Assembly: GCA_004366195.1 (NCBI GenBank)
Contig: SIRV01000344.1
Location: 1-18,300 of the forward strand
Source: Actinomycetota bacterium
Lineage (GTDB): Bacteria; Actinomycetota; UBA4738; HRBIN12
Direction: 5' to 3'
DNA: 18,300 bases
The position numbers and the translations under genes were made by a program. This document shows, piece after piece, positions 7,141-15,083 of the stretch. Position 1 is the stretch's first letter; the number at the start of each line of letters is the position of its first letter. The notes beneath the pieces are model-generated. The model was not told the DNA's origin. It did not search any database and saw only the letters and a list, made by a program, of their open reading frames with translations.

Positions 7141-7160
7141 GGGTCCCGTTACGGGGACCC
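7141..7160 (+). terminator. Possible hairpin terminator after the exported-protein pair
   Basis: GGGTCCC (7141-7147) pairs perfectly with GGGACCC (7154-7160) around a six-base loop. It lies about 40 bp after the stop codon of the exported protein. No T-run follows, so it is not a classical intrinsic terminator. Such hairpins often serve in high-GC genomes, but the call rests on position and pairing alone. Confidence 0.4.
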
Positions 7161-7273
7161 TAGCGCGCTCTATCCCCGAGTCGTAGCGACACCTCGGGAC
7201 ATCCCACACCGGAGGGAGAAGGCGACGCATCCTCCCGCTTGACGGGACGGTCGAGCGGAAAGGAGGCGCCGCC

Positions 7274-7947
7274 TTGACCCTGGATGATGCCCTCTACCGG
7301 TTCCGGCTGCGAGCGCTCGCCCTCGCCGCCGAGCTCGGCAACGTGCCGCCGCGTGCCGGGCGATGGGGATCCATCCCTCCATGTTCTACCGATGGAGGTC
7401 CCAGGTGCTTCGGTTCGGCCCGGAGATCCTCCGGCCCCGGGAGCGGCGCCGGCCCCGCATGGCCAACCAGACCTCGCCCTTCGTCGAGCAGGGGATCGTG
7501 GCTCCCGCACCCGAATGGCACCTGGACGTTCACCGACCTGGGGAGATGGTGCAGATGGACCGCTTCTTCATCGGCAGGCTCTCCGGGGCCAAGGGCGCCG
7601 TGTGGCAGTACGCGGCGATCGACGTCGCCTCCGCCTACTGCTGGGCGGAGCTGCACCTCACCCCGCGCAACCCCTCGCCCCGGTTCACCTCGGAGCTCGC
7701 GCGTCGGGTGGCCCAGGACCTCGCTGCCCGGGGCTGGTCGCTCGAGCAGGTGATGACCGACAACGCCTCGGAGTTCCGCTCCGAGGAGTTCGAGCGGGCC
7801 GTCGAACGACTGGGCGGCCACCTGTTCATCCGGGCGAGGCGGCCACAGACCAACGGCTGCGTCGAGCGGGCGCGGGAGACGATCCTGGAGGAGTGCTGGC
7901 GTCGCCACATCTCGTTGACAGGACAAGCCCCCGCCTCGGCGGGTTGA
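7274..7947 (+). pseudogene. IS481-family transposase, broken remnant
   Basis: A TTG start at 7274 stands seven bases after a perfect AGGAGG. The N-terminal part (LYRFRLRALALAAELGNV) should run into the helix-turn-helix AAACRAMGIHPSMFYRWR, but one base is missing near 7341-7345, so the two lie in different frames. A second lesion removes roughly 60 residues of the usual second DNA-binding region: SPFVEQGIVA jumps straight to the pre-catalytic segment. The RNase H-like DDE domain is recognisable, with D at 7558 (QMDRF), D at 7759 (TDNASEF) and E at 7864 (GCVER). The reading frame is cut near 7915 and runs into the duplicated flank, so the C-terminus is missing. It cannot be active. No terminal inverted repeats could be identified. 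Confidence 0.88.
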
Positions 7948-7970
7948 GCGCGGCGCCGGAGCGGGCGCGG
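7941..7970. repeat. Short direct repeat, right copy (duplication edge)
   Basis: Same orientation and 28 of 30 identical bases as 4201-4230. In the left copy this sequence lies about 75 bp beyond the bactofilin-like gene's stop codon. Here it joins directly onto that gene's middle at 7971, showing that about 750 bp (4231 to about 4985 of the left copy) were deleted from this copy. Confidence 0.85.
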
Positions 7971-8282
7971 AGCCGCCGACCTGGGCGCCTCGCCCGGGCC
8001 GCACGTCTCCGTGGAACGCCACCACGCTCCCGCTCACCTGCCCGGTCACGACGATCGGCCCGTCCAGCACGATCACGTCGCCGAGCGCGAGCCCGGCCAC
8101 GGTGGCGCTCCCGTGGAAGACGACGATCTCGCCCGCCTCCTCCCCCCGGGGAACGGTGACCGTGCCGGCGAGCACGATCTGGTCCCGCGCGGGTCGCGCT
8201 CGGCAGCCCACGCCGGCGCGCCGCCGACCAGGGCGAGCGCGAGGAGCGAGGCGACGAGGGCTCGGGTTGCCATCGCCGGCAT
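7971..8282 (-). pseudogene. Decayed second copy of the bactofilin-like gene
   Basis: The 5' part of the gene at 4304-5317 is repeated here. The start and signal peptide (MATRALVASLLALALVGG) are intact. The frame breaks just after the signal peptide, where about 10 bases are lost, and the beta-helix codons continue in another frame (GEIVVFHGSATVAGLALG). All membrane-helix codons are missing. Positions 8021-8140 match 5052-5171 at 119 of 120 bases. The flanking part, 8141-8205, is much more diverged. No full product is possible; a short exported peptide could still be made. Confidence 0.88.
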
Positions 8283-8310
8283 CCTACCGGCACCGGGTTG
8301 GGCCCAGGAG

Positions 8311-8340
8311 TTGACATCAGATGCTGAACGAGGGAGCATC
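8311..8340 (+). promoter_or_regulatory. Putative vapBC promoter and operator
   Basis: TTGACA at 8311-8316 is a perfect -35 hexamer, though the matching -10 region (around 8334-8339) is poor. An inverted repeat, GATGCT (8320-8325) and AGCATC (8335-8340) with a nine-base spacer, sits between it and the antitoxin ATG. VapB-type ribbon-helix-helix proteins usually repress their own promoter by binding such palindromes. Binding here is inferred from position and symmetry. Confidence 0.5.
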
Positions 8341-8349
8341 GGATGCGCC

Positions 8350-8580
8350 ATGCCGCGGACCACCATCGACATCGACGCGGCGGTCCTCCGCGAGCTGAAG
8401 CGGCGGCAGCGCCGGGAGGGGAAGTCCCTCGGCCAGCTCGTCTCCGAGCTCCTGGCCGCGAGCCTGCGGAGCGAGGCGTGGGAGGAGCCGCCGCCCTTCT
8501 CCTGGATCGCGAAGGAGATGGGCGCCCGCGTGGACCTGGAGGACGCCGAGGCGGTCCGCCGCGCCCTGGAGGGCGCGTGA
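8350..8580 (+). CDS. vapB: VapB-type ribbon-helix-helix antitoxin
   Basis: A 76-residue protein starting at ATG 8350. The N-terminus TTIDIDAAVLRELKRR has the beta-strand then helix pattern of the ribbon-helix-helix DNA-binding fold. SLGQLVSELLAASL supplies the second helix. The C-terminal part (SWIAKEMGARVDLEDAEAV) would wrap and neutralise the toxin. The stop overlaps the toxin's GTG start (GTGA), a standard sign of translational coupling in toxin-antitoxin pairs. Expected role: inhibit the PIN-domain ribonuclease encoded next and repress the operon. Its second half is repeated in the debris at 5347-5460. VapB is assigned from partner and fold; antitoxins are poorly conserved in sequence. 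Confidence 0.85.
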   Translation: MPRTTIDIDAAVLRELKRRQRREGKSLGQLVSELLAASLRSEAWEEPPPFSWIAKEMGARVDLEDAEAVRRALEGA

Positions 8581-9011
8581 GCGTCACCGTCGACGCCAAC
8601 GTCCTCCTGTACGCGTCGGACTCCTCGAGCCCGTTCCATCCTCGCGCCCGCGCGACCTTGGAGGCGCTCGCCCGCGGCCCGGAGATCGTCTACCTGTTCT
8701 GGCCGACCCTCATGGCCTACCTCCGCATCGCCACGCACCCGGCCGTCTTCCGCGAGCCGCTCTCCGGGGCGCAGGCCATCGCCAACGTCGAGGCGCTGCT
8801 GTCCCGCCCGCACGTCCGCGCGCCCGGCGAGGGGGATCGGTTCTGGGACCTGTTCAGGGAGCTGGCGGGCGGGCCGCGGGTCTCCGGCAACCTGGTGCCG
8901 GACGCGCACCTCGTGGCGCTGATGCGGGAGCACGGCGTCCGGACCATCCTCACCCACGACCGCGACTTCCGTCGGTTCGACGGGATCCGGGTCCGGGACC
9001 CCTTCGCGTAG
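8577..9011 (+). CDS. vapC: VapC-type PIN-domain ribonuclease toxin
   Basis: A 144-residue protein starting at GTG 8577, overlapping the antitoxin stop by four bases. PIN-domain acidic residues are visible: D6 in TVDANVLLYA, D109 in NLVPDAHLVAL, and D128/D130 in THDRDFRRF. These coordinate Mg2+ or Mn2+ for RNA cleavage. The glutamate often found in the second conserved position is not obvious in WPTLMAYLRIATHP, which fits a subfamily I have seen with the same gap. VapC toxins typically cut tRNA or rRNA when freed from VapB. The lhr gene starts 20 bp downstream on the same strand. Confidence 0.9.
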   Translation: MSVTVDANVLLYASDSSSPFHPRARATLEALARGPEIVYLFWPTLMAYLRIATHPAVFREPLSGAQAIANVEALLSRPHVRAPGEGDRFWDLFRELAGGPRVSGNLVPDAHLVALMREHGVRTILTHDRDFRRFDGIRVRDPFA

Positions 9012-9030
9012 CGCGCGGTAGCGTGCTCGT

Positions 9031-12000
9031 GTGAGCCTCGAGCGCTTCTCCCCCGCCGTCCGCGCGTGGTTCGAGGAGACCTTCCCCGAGCCGACGCCGG
9101 CCCAGACCCTCGGCTGGCCGGCCATCGCCGAGGGCGAGCACACGCTGATCTCGGCCCCCACCGGCTCCGGCAAGACCCTCGCCGCGTTCCTCTGGGCCCT
9201 GGACCGCCTGGCGACCGAGCCGGCGCCGCCGCCCGCCGAGCGGTGCCGCGTGCTCTACGTCTCGCCGCTCCGGGCCCTCGCGGTGGACGTGGAGAAGAAC
9301 CTGCGGGCGCCGCTCGCGGGCATCGCCCTCGCCGCCGAGCGCCTCGGCCTCCGGCTCCACGAGCCGCGCGTGGCGATCCGGACCGGGGACACGCCCGAGC
9401 GGGACCGCCGCGACATCGCCCGGCGCCCGCCCGACGTGCTGATCACGACGCCGGAGTCCCTGTTCCTCATGCTGACGAGCCGGACCCGCGAGGTCCTGCG
9501 CTCGGTGCGCTGGGTGATCGTGGACGAGGTCCACGCGCTCGCGCCGAACGAGCGGGGGGCGCACCTCGCGCTCTCGCTCGAGCGCCTACAGGCGATCTGC
9601 CGCACGCCGCCGCAGCGGATCGGCCTGTCGGCGACGCAGCGTCCGCTGGAGGTGGTCGCGCGCTTCCTCGGCGGGTACCGCGACGGCGTCCCGCGGCCGG
9701 TGCGGATCGTCGACGCCGGATCGGGCCGCCCGATGGAGCTCCGGGTCGAGGTGCCGGTGGAGGACATGGCCGACCTCTCGGCCCTCACCGCCCCGCCCTC
9801 GCCGACCCCGCGCCTGGACGGCCCGGCGACGCCGGGGCTGATCCCCTCGCGGGGCTCGATCTGGCCGGGGATCCTGCCCCGCCTGCTGGAGCTGGTGCGC
9901 TCCCACACCTCGACGATCGTGTTCGTGAACGCCCGGCGCCTGGCCGAGCGCCTGGCGGCCCGCCTGAACGAGCTCGCCGGCGAGGAGCTCGTCGCCGCCC
10001 ACCACGGCTCGATCGCGCGCGAGCGGCGCCTGGAGATCGAGGATCGGCTGAAGCGTGGGGAGCTCCGGGGGATCGTCGCCACCTCCTCCCTCGAGCTCGG
10101 CATCGACATGGCCGCCGTGGACCTGGTGGTGCAGGTCGAGTCACCGCGTTCGGTGGCCCGGGGGCTCCAGCGGATCGGCCGCGCCCGCCATCGGGTCGGC
10201 GAGCCGGCGCGGGGCGTCATCATCCCCACCCATCGGGCCGACCTGCTCGAGGCGACCGTCGTCGCCCGGCGGATGCGGGAGGGCGAGATCGAGGAGACGC
10301 GCCTGCCCCGCAACCCCCTGGACGTGCTCGCCCAGCAGGTCGTGGCGGCCTGCGCGATGGAGCCGTGGACGGTGGCCGAGCTCGGCGCGCTCGTGCGCCG
10401 GGCCGCGAGCTTCGCCGAGCTCCCCGAGGACGCCTTCCGCGCCGTGCTCGAGATGCTGGCCGGTCGGTACCCGGCCGAGGCCTTCGCCGAGCTCCGCCCG
10501 CGCCTGGTCTGGGACCGGCGCACCGACACCCTGCGCGCCAGGGAGGGGGCGGGGCGCCTGGTGATCGCCAACGCCGGCACGATCCCCGACCGCGGCCTGT
10601 ACGGCGTGTTCACCGTGGACGGTCGCCGGGTCGGCGAGCTCGACGAGGAGATGGTGCACGAGAGCCGTCCGGGCGAGGTCTTCTCCCTCGGCGCCTCATC
10701 CTGGCGGATCGAGGAGATCACCCACGACCGCGTGGTGGTCTCCCCGGCGCCCGGCGAGCCGGGGAAGGTGCCGTTCTGGCACGGCGACGGGCCCGGCCGT
10801 CCGCTCGAGCTCGGCCTCGCGATCGGACGCACGGTCCGGGAGCTCGGAGCCCTGCCGGAGCGACGGCAGGTCGCGGCGCTGCGCAGGGAGTACGGGCTCG
10901 ACGCCCGGGCCGCAGCGAACCTCGCCGCGTACCTGCGCGAGGAGCGGGAGGCCACGGGCGCCCTCCCCGACGACCGCACGATCGTGCTCGAGCGCTTCCC
11001 CGACGAGCTCGGCGACCGACGCCTCTGCCTCCTCGCGCCCCTCGGCGAGCGGGTCCTCGCCCCGTGGGCCATCGCGATCCGCGCGCGCCGCGCCGAGCGC
11101 CTCGGCCTCGACGTCCAGGTCCTCTGGGCCGACGATGGCGTCGTGATCCGGCTGCCCGAGGCCGAGGAGCGCCTCCCCCTGGAGGACGTGCTCGTCGACC
11201 CCGAGGCGATCGAGGACCTCGTGGTGCGGGAGCTCACGTCCACGGCGCTGTTCACCGCGGTCTTCCGGGAGGCGGCTGCCCGAGCGCTCCTGCTCCCCCG
11301 CCGGCGCCCCGGCGCGCGCACGCCCCTCTGGCTGCAGCGACGGCGGGCCGCCGACCTGCTCGCCGTGGCGCTGCGGTACCCCGACTTCCCGATCCTGCTG
11401 GAGGCCACGCGCGAGGTGCTCCAGGACGTGTTCGACCTCCCCGGCCTGCGGCGCGTGCTCGCGGACCTGCAGGCCCGGCGGATCCGGCTCGTCACCGTCG
11501 ACCTCGACCGGCCCTCGCCGTTCGCGCGCTCGCTCCTGTTCCGGTGGCTCGGCGTCTACATGTACGAGGACGACGCGCCGGCCGCCGAGCGTCGGGCGGC
11601 CGCCCTGGCCCTGGACCGGGAGCTCCTGCGCGAGCTCCTCGGCTCGGAGGACCTCCGCGAGCTCCTCGACCCCGAGGCGATCTCCTCGCTCGAGCTCGAG
11701 CTCCAGGGGCTCGCCGAGGGGCGGCGGGCCCGGAGCCCCGACGACCTCCACGACCTGCTCCGGCGCCTCGGCCCCCTGGCCCCGGATGAGCTCGGCATCC
11801 GCTGCGAGGGTGACGCGGCCGCGTTCGTCGGCGCGCTCGAGCGGGAGGGCCGGGCCATCCGGGTCCGGGTCGCCGGCGAGGAGCGCCTGGCGGCGGCGGA
11901 GGACGCCGGGCGACTGCGGGACGGGCTCGGCGTGGGGATCCCACCCGGCCTGCCGAGCGCCTACACGGAGCCCGCGCCGGACGCCGTGCTCGACCTGGTC

Positions 12001-13428
12001 CACCGCTACGCGCGGACCCACGGCCCGTTCCTCGCGACGGAGACGGCCGAGCGCCTCGGCCTGCCGGTGGAGCGGGTCCTTCAGGCCCTCGCCGAGCTGG
12101 AGCGCACCGGCCGGGTCGTCCGCGGCGGGTTCCGCCCGGGTGGGCGCGAGACGGAGTGGTGCGAGACCGAGGTGCTCCGCCGCCTGCGCCGTCGCTCCCT
12201 CGCCGCCCTGCGACGCGAGGTCGAGCCGGTCGAGGGCGCCGTCCTCGCCCGGTTCCTTCCGGCCTGGCAGGGGCTGGAGGACCCGAGGCCCGGCCCCGAT
12301 GCGCTGGCCGAGGCCATCGCGCGGCTCCAGGGGGCGCAGGTCCCCGCCGCGATCCTGGAGACCGACGTGCTCCCGGCCCGGGTCCGCGGGTACCGTCCCG
12401 GCGACCTCGACGCGCTCTGCGCCGCCGGCGAGGTGGTGTGGGTCGGGATGGGCGGGTCCGGGCCCGAGGATGGCCGCATCGCGCTCTGCTTCCGGGACGC
12501 GGCGCGGACCCTGCTCGCCGCCCCGTCCGAGCGCCCCGAGGGCGAGCTCCATCGCGCCCTGCGCGAGCACCTCGCGGCGCGCGGCGCCTCCTTCTGGCCC
12601 GAGCTGCTCCGGGCGGCCGGCGTCTCCGAGGAGGGGACGGTGCTCCGGGCCCTGTGGGACCTGGTGTGGGCGGGGGAGGTGACGAACGACACGCTCGCCC
12701 CGCTGCGAGCCCTGCTCGCGCGGCGGGCCCGGAGCGCCCGCGCCCGGCCCCGTCCGGGCACGCTCCGCCGCCTCGGCCCGCCCGCGGCCGCCGGGCGGTG
12801 GTCGCTCGTCGCGCCCCTGCTCGAGCCGGCGCCCCCACCGACCGAGACGGCGCACGCCCGCGCGATGCAGCTCCTCGACCGCCACGGCGTGCTCACGCGG
12901 GAGGCGGTCCTCGCCGAGCAGGTCCCCGGCGGGTTCGCCGCCCTCTACGGCGTGCTGCGCGCTCTGGAGGAGGCGGGGAAGGTCCGCCGCGGGCACTTCG
13001 TGGCCGGGCTCGGGGCCGCCCAGTTCGCCCTGCCCGGCGCGCTCGAGCGCCTCCGGTCCCTCCGCGACGCGCCGGCGAGCGACCCGATCTGCCTCGCCGC
13101 CGCCGATCCCGCCCAGCCCTACGGGGCGGCCCTGCCGTGGCCCTCGTCGGCCGGACGGCCCTCGCGCTCGCCCGGCGCCTACGTGGTGCTCGCCAGGGGC
13201 GAGCCGGCCGCGTACCTCGATCGGGGCGGTCGCACGCTCATCACCTTCGAGGCCGGCGCCGAGGCGGACTGGCCGTCGGCGCTCGCCGCGCTCGTGAAGG
13301 ACGGGCGGGTGCGCCGGATCGAGCTCGCCCGGATCGACGGCGTCCCGGCGCTCGAGAGCCCCCACGCCGAGCGCCTGCGGGCCGCCGGCTTCGTCGAAGG
13401 CTACCGAGGGCTCACGCTCGCGGGCTGA
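9031..13428 (+). CDS. lhr: Lhr-family ATP-dependent helicase
   Basis: A 1465-residue protein, near the usual length of full-length bacterial Lhr, starting at GTG 9031. Superfamily 2 motifs are in order: Walker A PTGSGKT (residues 43-49, K48), TTPESL (139-144), DEVH (165-168), SAT (200-202), the TSSLELGID region (351-359) and motif VI QRIGRARHR (380-388). Winged-helix, beta-barrel and large Lhr C-terminal regions would follow. Lhr enzymes translocate 3' to 5' on single-stranded DNA, unwind DNA or RNA-DNA hybrids, and are tied to DNA repair. Codons around 1094-1210 are the part duplicated in the debris at 5461-5810. It may be co-transcribed with vapBC, given the 19-bp gap. Confidence 0.95.
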   Translation: MSLERFSPAVRAWFEETFPEPTPAQTLGWPAIAEGEHTLISAPTGSGKTLAAFLWALDRLATEPAPPPAERCRVLYVSPLRALAVDVEKNLRAPLAGIALAAERLGLRLHEPRVAIRTGDTPERDRRDIARRPPDVLITTPESLFLMLTSRTREVLRSVRWVIVDEVHALAPNERGAHLALSLERLQAICRTPPQRIGLSATQRPLEVVARFLGGYRDGVPRPVRIVDAGSGRPMELRVEVPVEDMADLSALTAPPSPTPRLDGPATPGLIPSRGSIWPGILPRLLELVRSHTSTIVFVNARRLAERLAARLNELAGEELVAAHHGSIARERRLEIEDRLKRGELRGIVATSSLELGIDMAAVDLVVQVESPRSVARGLQRIGRARHRVGEPARGVIIPTHRADLLEATVVARRMREGEIEETRLPRNPLDVLAQQVVAACAMEPWTVAELGALVRRAASFAELPEDAFRAVLEMLAGRYPAEAFAELRPRLVWDRRTDTLRAREGAGRLVIANAGTIPDRGLYGVFTVDGRRVGELDEEMVHESRPGEVFSLGASSWRIEEITHDRVVVSPAPGEPGKVPFWHGDGPGRPLELGLAIGRTVRELGALPERRQVAALRREYGLDARAAANLAAYLREEREATGALPDDRTIVLERFPDELGDRRLCLLAPLGERVLAPWAIAIRARRAERLGLDVQVLWADDGVVIRLPEAEERLPLEDVLVDPEAIEDLVVRELTSTALFTAVFREAAARALLLPRRRPGARTPLWLQRRRAADLLAVALRYPDFPILLEATREVLQDVFDLPGLRRVLADLQARRIRLVTVDLDRPSPFARSLLFRWLGVYMYEDDAPAAERRAAALALDRELLRELLGSEDLRELLDPEAISSLELELQGLAEGRRARSPDDLHDLLRRLGPLAPDELGIRCEGDAAAFVGALEREGRAIRVRVAGEERLAAAEDAGRLRDGLGVGIPPGLPSAYTEPAPDAVLDLVHRYARTHGPFLATETAERLGLPVERVLQALAELERTGRVVRGGFRPGGRETEWCETEVLRRLRRRSLAALRREVEPVEGAVLARFLPAWQGLEDPRPGPDALAEAIARLQGAQVPAAILETDVLPARVRGYRPGDLDALCAAGEVVWVGMGGSGPEDGRIALCFRDAARTLLAAPSERPEGELHRALREHLAARGASFWPELLRAAGVSEEGTVLRALWDLVWAGEVTNDTLAPLRALLARRARSARARPRPGTLRRLGPPAAAGRWSLVAPLLEPAPPPTETAHARAMQLLDRHGVLTREAVLAEQVPGGFAALYGVLRALEEAGKVRRGHFVAGLGAAQFALPGALERLRSLRDAPASDPICLAAADPAQPYGAALPWPSSAGRPSRSPGAYVVLARGEPAAYLDRGGRTLITFEAGAEADWPSALAALVKDGRVRRIELARIDGVPALESPHAERLRAAGFVEGYRGLTLAG

Positions 13429-13456
13429 GAGCGCCCCGAGCGGCTACCCTTGCGCC

Positions 13457-15022
13457 GTGGACGATCGCCCGCTCTCCGGCCGCGGCTCCCGGTTCGCGCT
13501 CGCCACCCCCCACGCCCGAGCGACGGAGGCGGGGCGCGCCGCGTTCGAGGCCGGCGGGAACGCGATCGACGCCGCCCTCGCGGCCGCGGCGACCCTCGCC
13601 GTCGTCTATCCCCACATGTGCGGGGTGGGCGGCGACCTCTTCGCGCTGATCCAGGAGCCCGAGGGGCGCACGATCGCCCTCAACGCGAGCGGCGCCGCGC
13701 CGGCCGCGATCGACGTGGAGCGGGTCCGGCGCGAGCACGGGACGATGCCGACCCACGGCCCGCTGCCGATCACCGTGCCGGGCGCCGTCTCCGGCTGGGG
13801 CCTGCTCGCCGACCGCTGGTCCCGCCTCGGCCTGGCCCGAGCGCTCGAGCCGGCGATCACCGCGGCGCGCGAGGGCGTGGCGGTCTCGCGCTCCCTCGGC
13901 GCCTCCCTCGCCGCCGACGCGGAGCGCCTGCGCGCCGACCCCGGCCTCGCCGCGATCTTCTTCCCCCACGGCGGCCCGCTCGCCGAGGGGGAGACCTTCG
14001 CCGACCACGCCCTGGCCGCGACCCTGGAGGCGATCCGGGACCTCGGTCCCGCCGCGCTGTACGAGGGGCCGGTCGGCGAGCGCCTGGTGCAGGGCCTACG
14101 CGCCCTCGGCTCACCGATGACGATCGAGGACCTCGCCCGCCACGAGCCCGAGCTCGACTCGCCCCTCGCCGCGCGGTACCGGGACCTGCACGTGCGCGTC
14201 GTGCCCCCGAACTCCCAGGGGTTCGTCCTGCTCGAGATCCTCGCGGCGGTGGAGCTCCTCGGCATCGACCCCGACCCCCTCGGCCCCGACGCGCCGACGC
14301 TCGCGGAGCTCTTCGCCGCCACCGCCGCCGACCGGGACCGGCACAACGCCGACCCCCGGTTCGCCCGGGTGCCGGTGGGCGACCTGCTCGACGAGGGGCA
14401 CCTCGCGGGCCTCGTCGAGGCGGTGCGCGAGGGGCGGGGGGCCCGGCCGAGCGGCGACACGATCGCCCTCGTCGCGGCCGACGCCGAGGGGTGGGCGATC
14501 TCGCTGATCCAGAGCCTCTACGACGGCTTCGGCGCGGGGATCCGGGAGCCGGAGACCGGCGTCATCTGCCACAACCGGGGCTCGGCCTTCGTCCTCGACC
14601 TCGACCACCCGAACGTGCTCGCCGGCGGCAAGCGACCGGCGCACACGCTCATGCCGGTGCTCGTGCACCGCGACGGACGCCTCGCCGCCGTGAGCGGCTC
14701 GATGGGCGGCGGGGGCCAACCGCAGATCAACGCCATGTCGATCCTGCGGGCCTTCGACCTCGGGATGGACGTGGGTGAGGTCCTCGCGGCGCCCCGGTGG
14801 CTCGTCGGCGGCATGGAGCTCCACGCCGGCCGCACCGTCGAGGTCGAGGCGCGGGTCCCGGCCTCGGTGGTCGGCGCCCTCGCCGAGGCCGGCTTCGAGC
14901 CCACGGTCCTCGCGCCGTTCGACGAGGGCGTCGGGCACGCCCACCTGATCCGCGTGGCGGACGACGGCTCCTTCGAGGTCGCCACCGACCCCCGGGCGGA
15001 CGGCGCCGTCGCGGTCTGGTGA
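13457..15022 (+). CDS. Gamma-glutamyltransferase family protein (Ntn hydrolase)
   Basis: A 521-residue protein starting at GTG 13457. Gamma-glutamyltransferases self-cleave before a threonine, which becomes the nucleophile. The likely residue is T335 in PSGDTIALVAAD, splitting the chain into a large subunit of about 334 residues and a small one of about 187. Other family landmarks are the early GGNAIDAALAAA (33-44) and CGVGGD (55-60), ITVPGAVSGW (105-114), and the glycine loop GSMGGGGQPQ in the small subunit. There is no signal peptide, so it should be cytoplasmic, unlike the periplasmic enterobacterial enzyme. The substrate could be glutathione or another gamma-glutamyl or acyl compound. A 39-bp piece of this gene occurs at 5816-5854. 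Confidence 0.9.
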   Translation: MDDRPLSGRGSRFALATPHARATEAGRAAFEAGGNAIDAALAAAATLAVVYPHMCGVGGDLFALIQEPEGRTIALNASGAAPAAIDVERVRREHGTMPTHGPLPITVPGAVSGWGLLADRWSRLGLARALEPAITAAREGVAVSRSLGASLAADAERLRADPGLAAIFFPHGGPLAEGETFADHALAATLEAIRDLGPAALYEGPVGERLVQGLRALGSPMTIEDLARHEPELDSPLAARYRDLHVRVVPPNSQGFVLLEILAAVELLGIDPDPLGPDAPTLAELFAATAADRDRHNADPRFARVPVGDLLDEGHLAGLVEAVREGRGARPSGDTIALVAADAEGWAISLIQSLYDGFGAGIREPETGVICHNRGSAFVLDLDHPNVLAGGKRPAHTLMPVLVHRDGRLAAVSGSMGGGGQPQINAMSILRAFDLGMDVGEVLAAPRWLVGGMELHAGRTVEVEARVPASVVGALAEAGFEPTVLAPFDEGVGHAHLIRVADDGSFEVATDPRADGAVAVW

Positions 15023-15083
15023 CCGCGGCGGCGTCCACTACCATCAGCGGCGTGAAGCGGACCCCCCGTCCGTCGGGCCGCCC

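Noticed and set aside
9066..11789. Long alternative frames on both strands inside the helicase gene
   Set aside because: Low-complexity Arg/Ala/Gly translations expected from high third-position GC; the frame from 9031 carries all helicase motifs.
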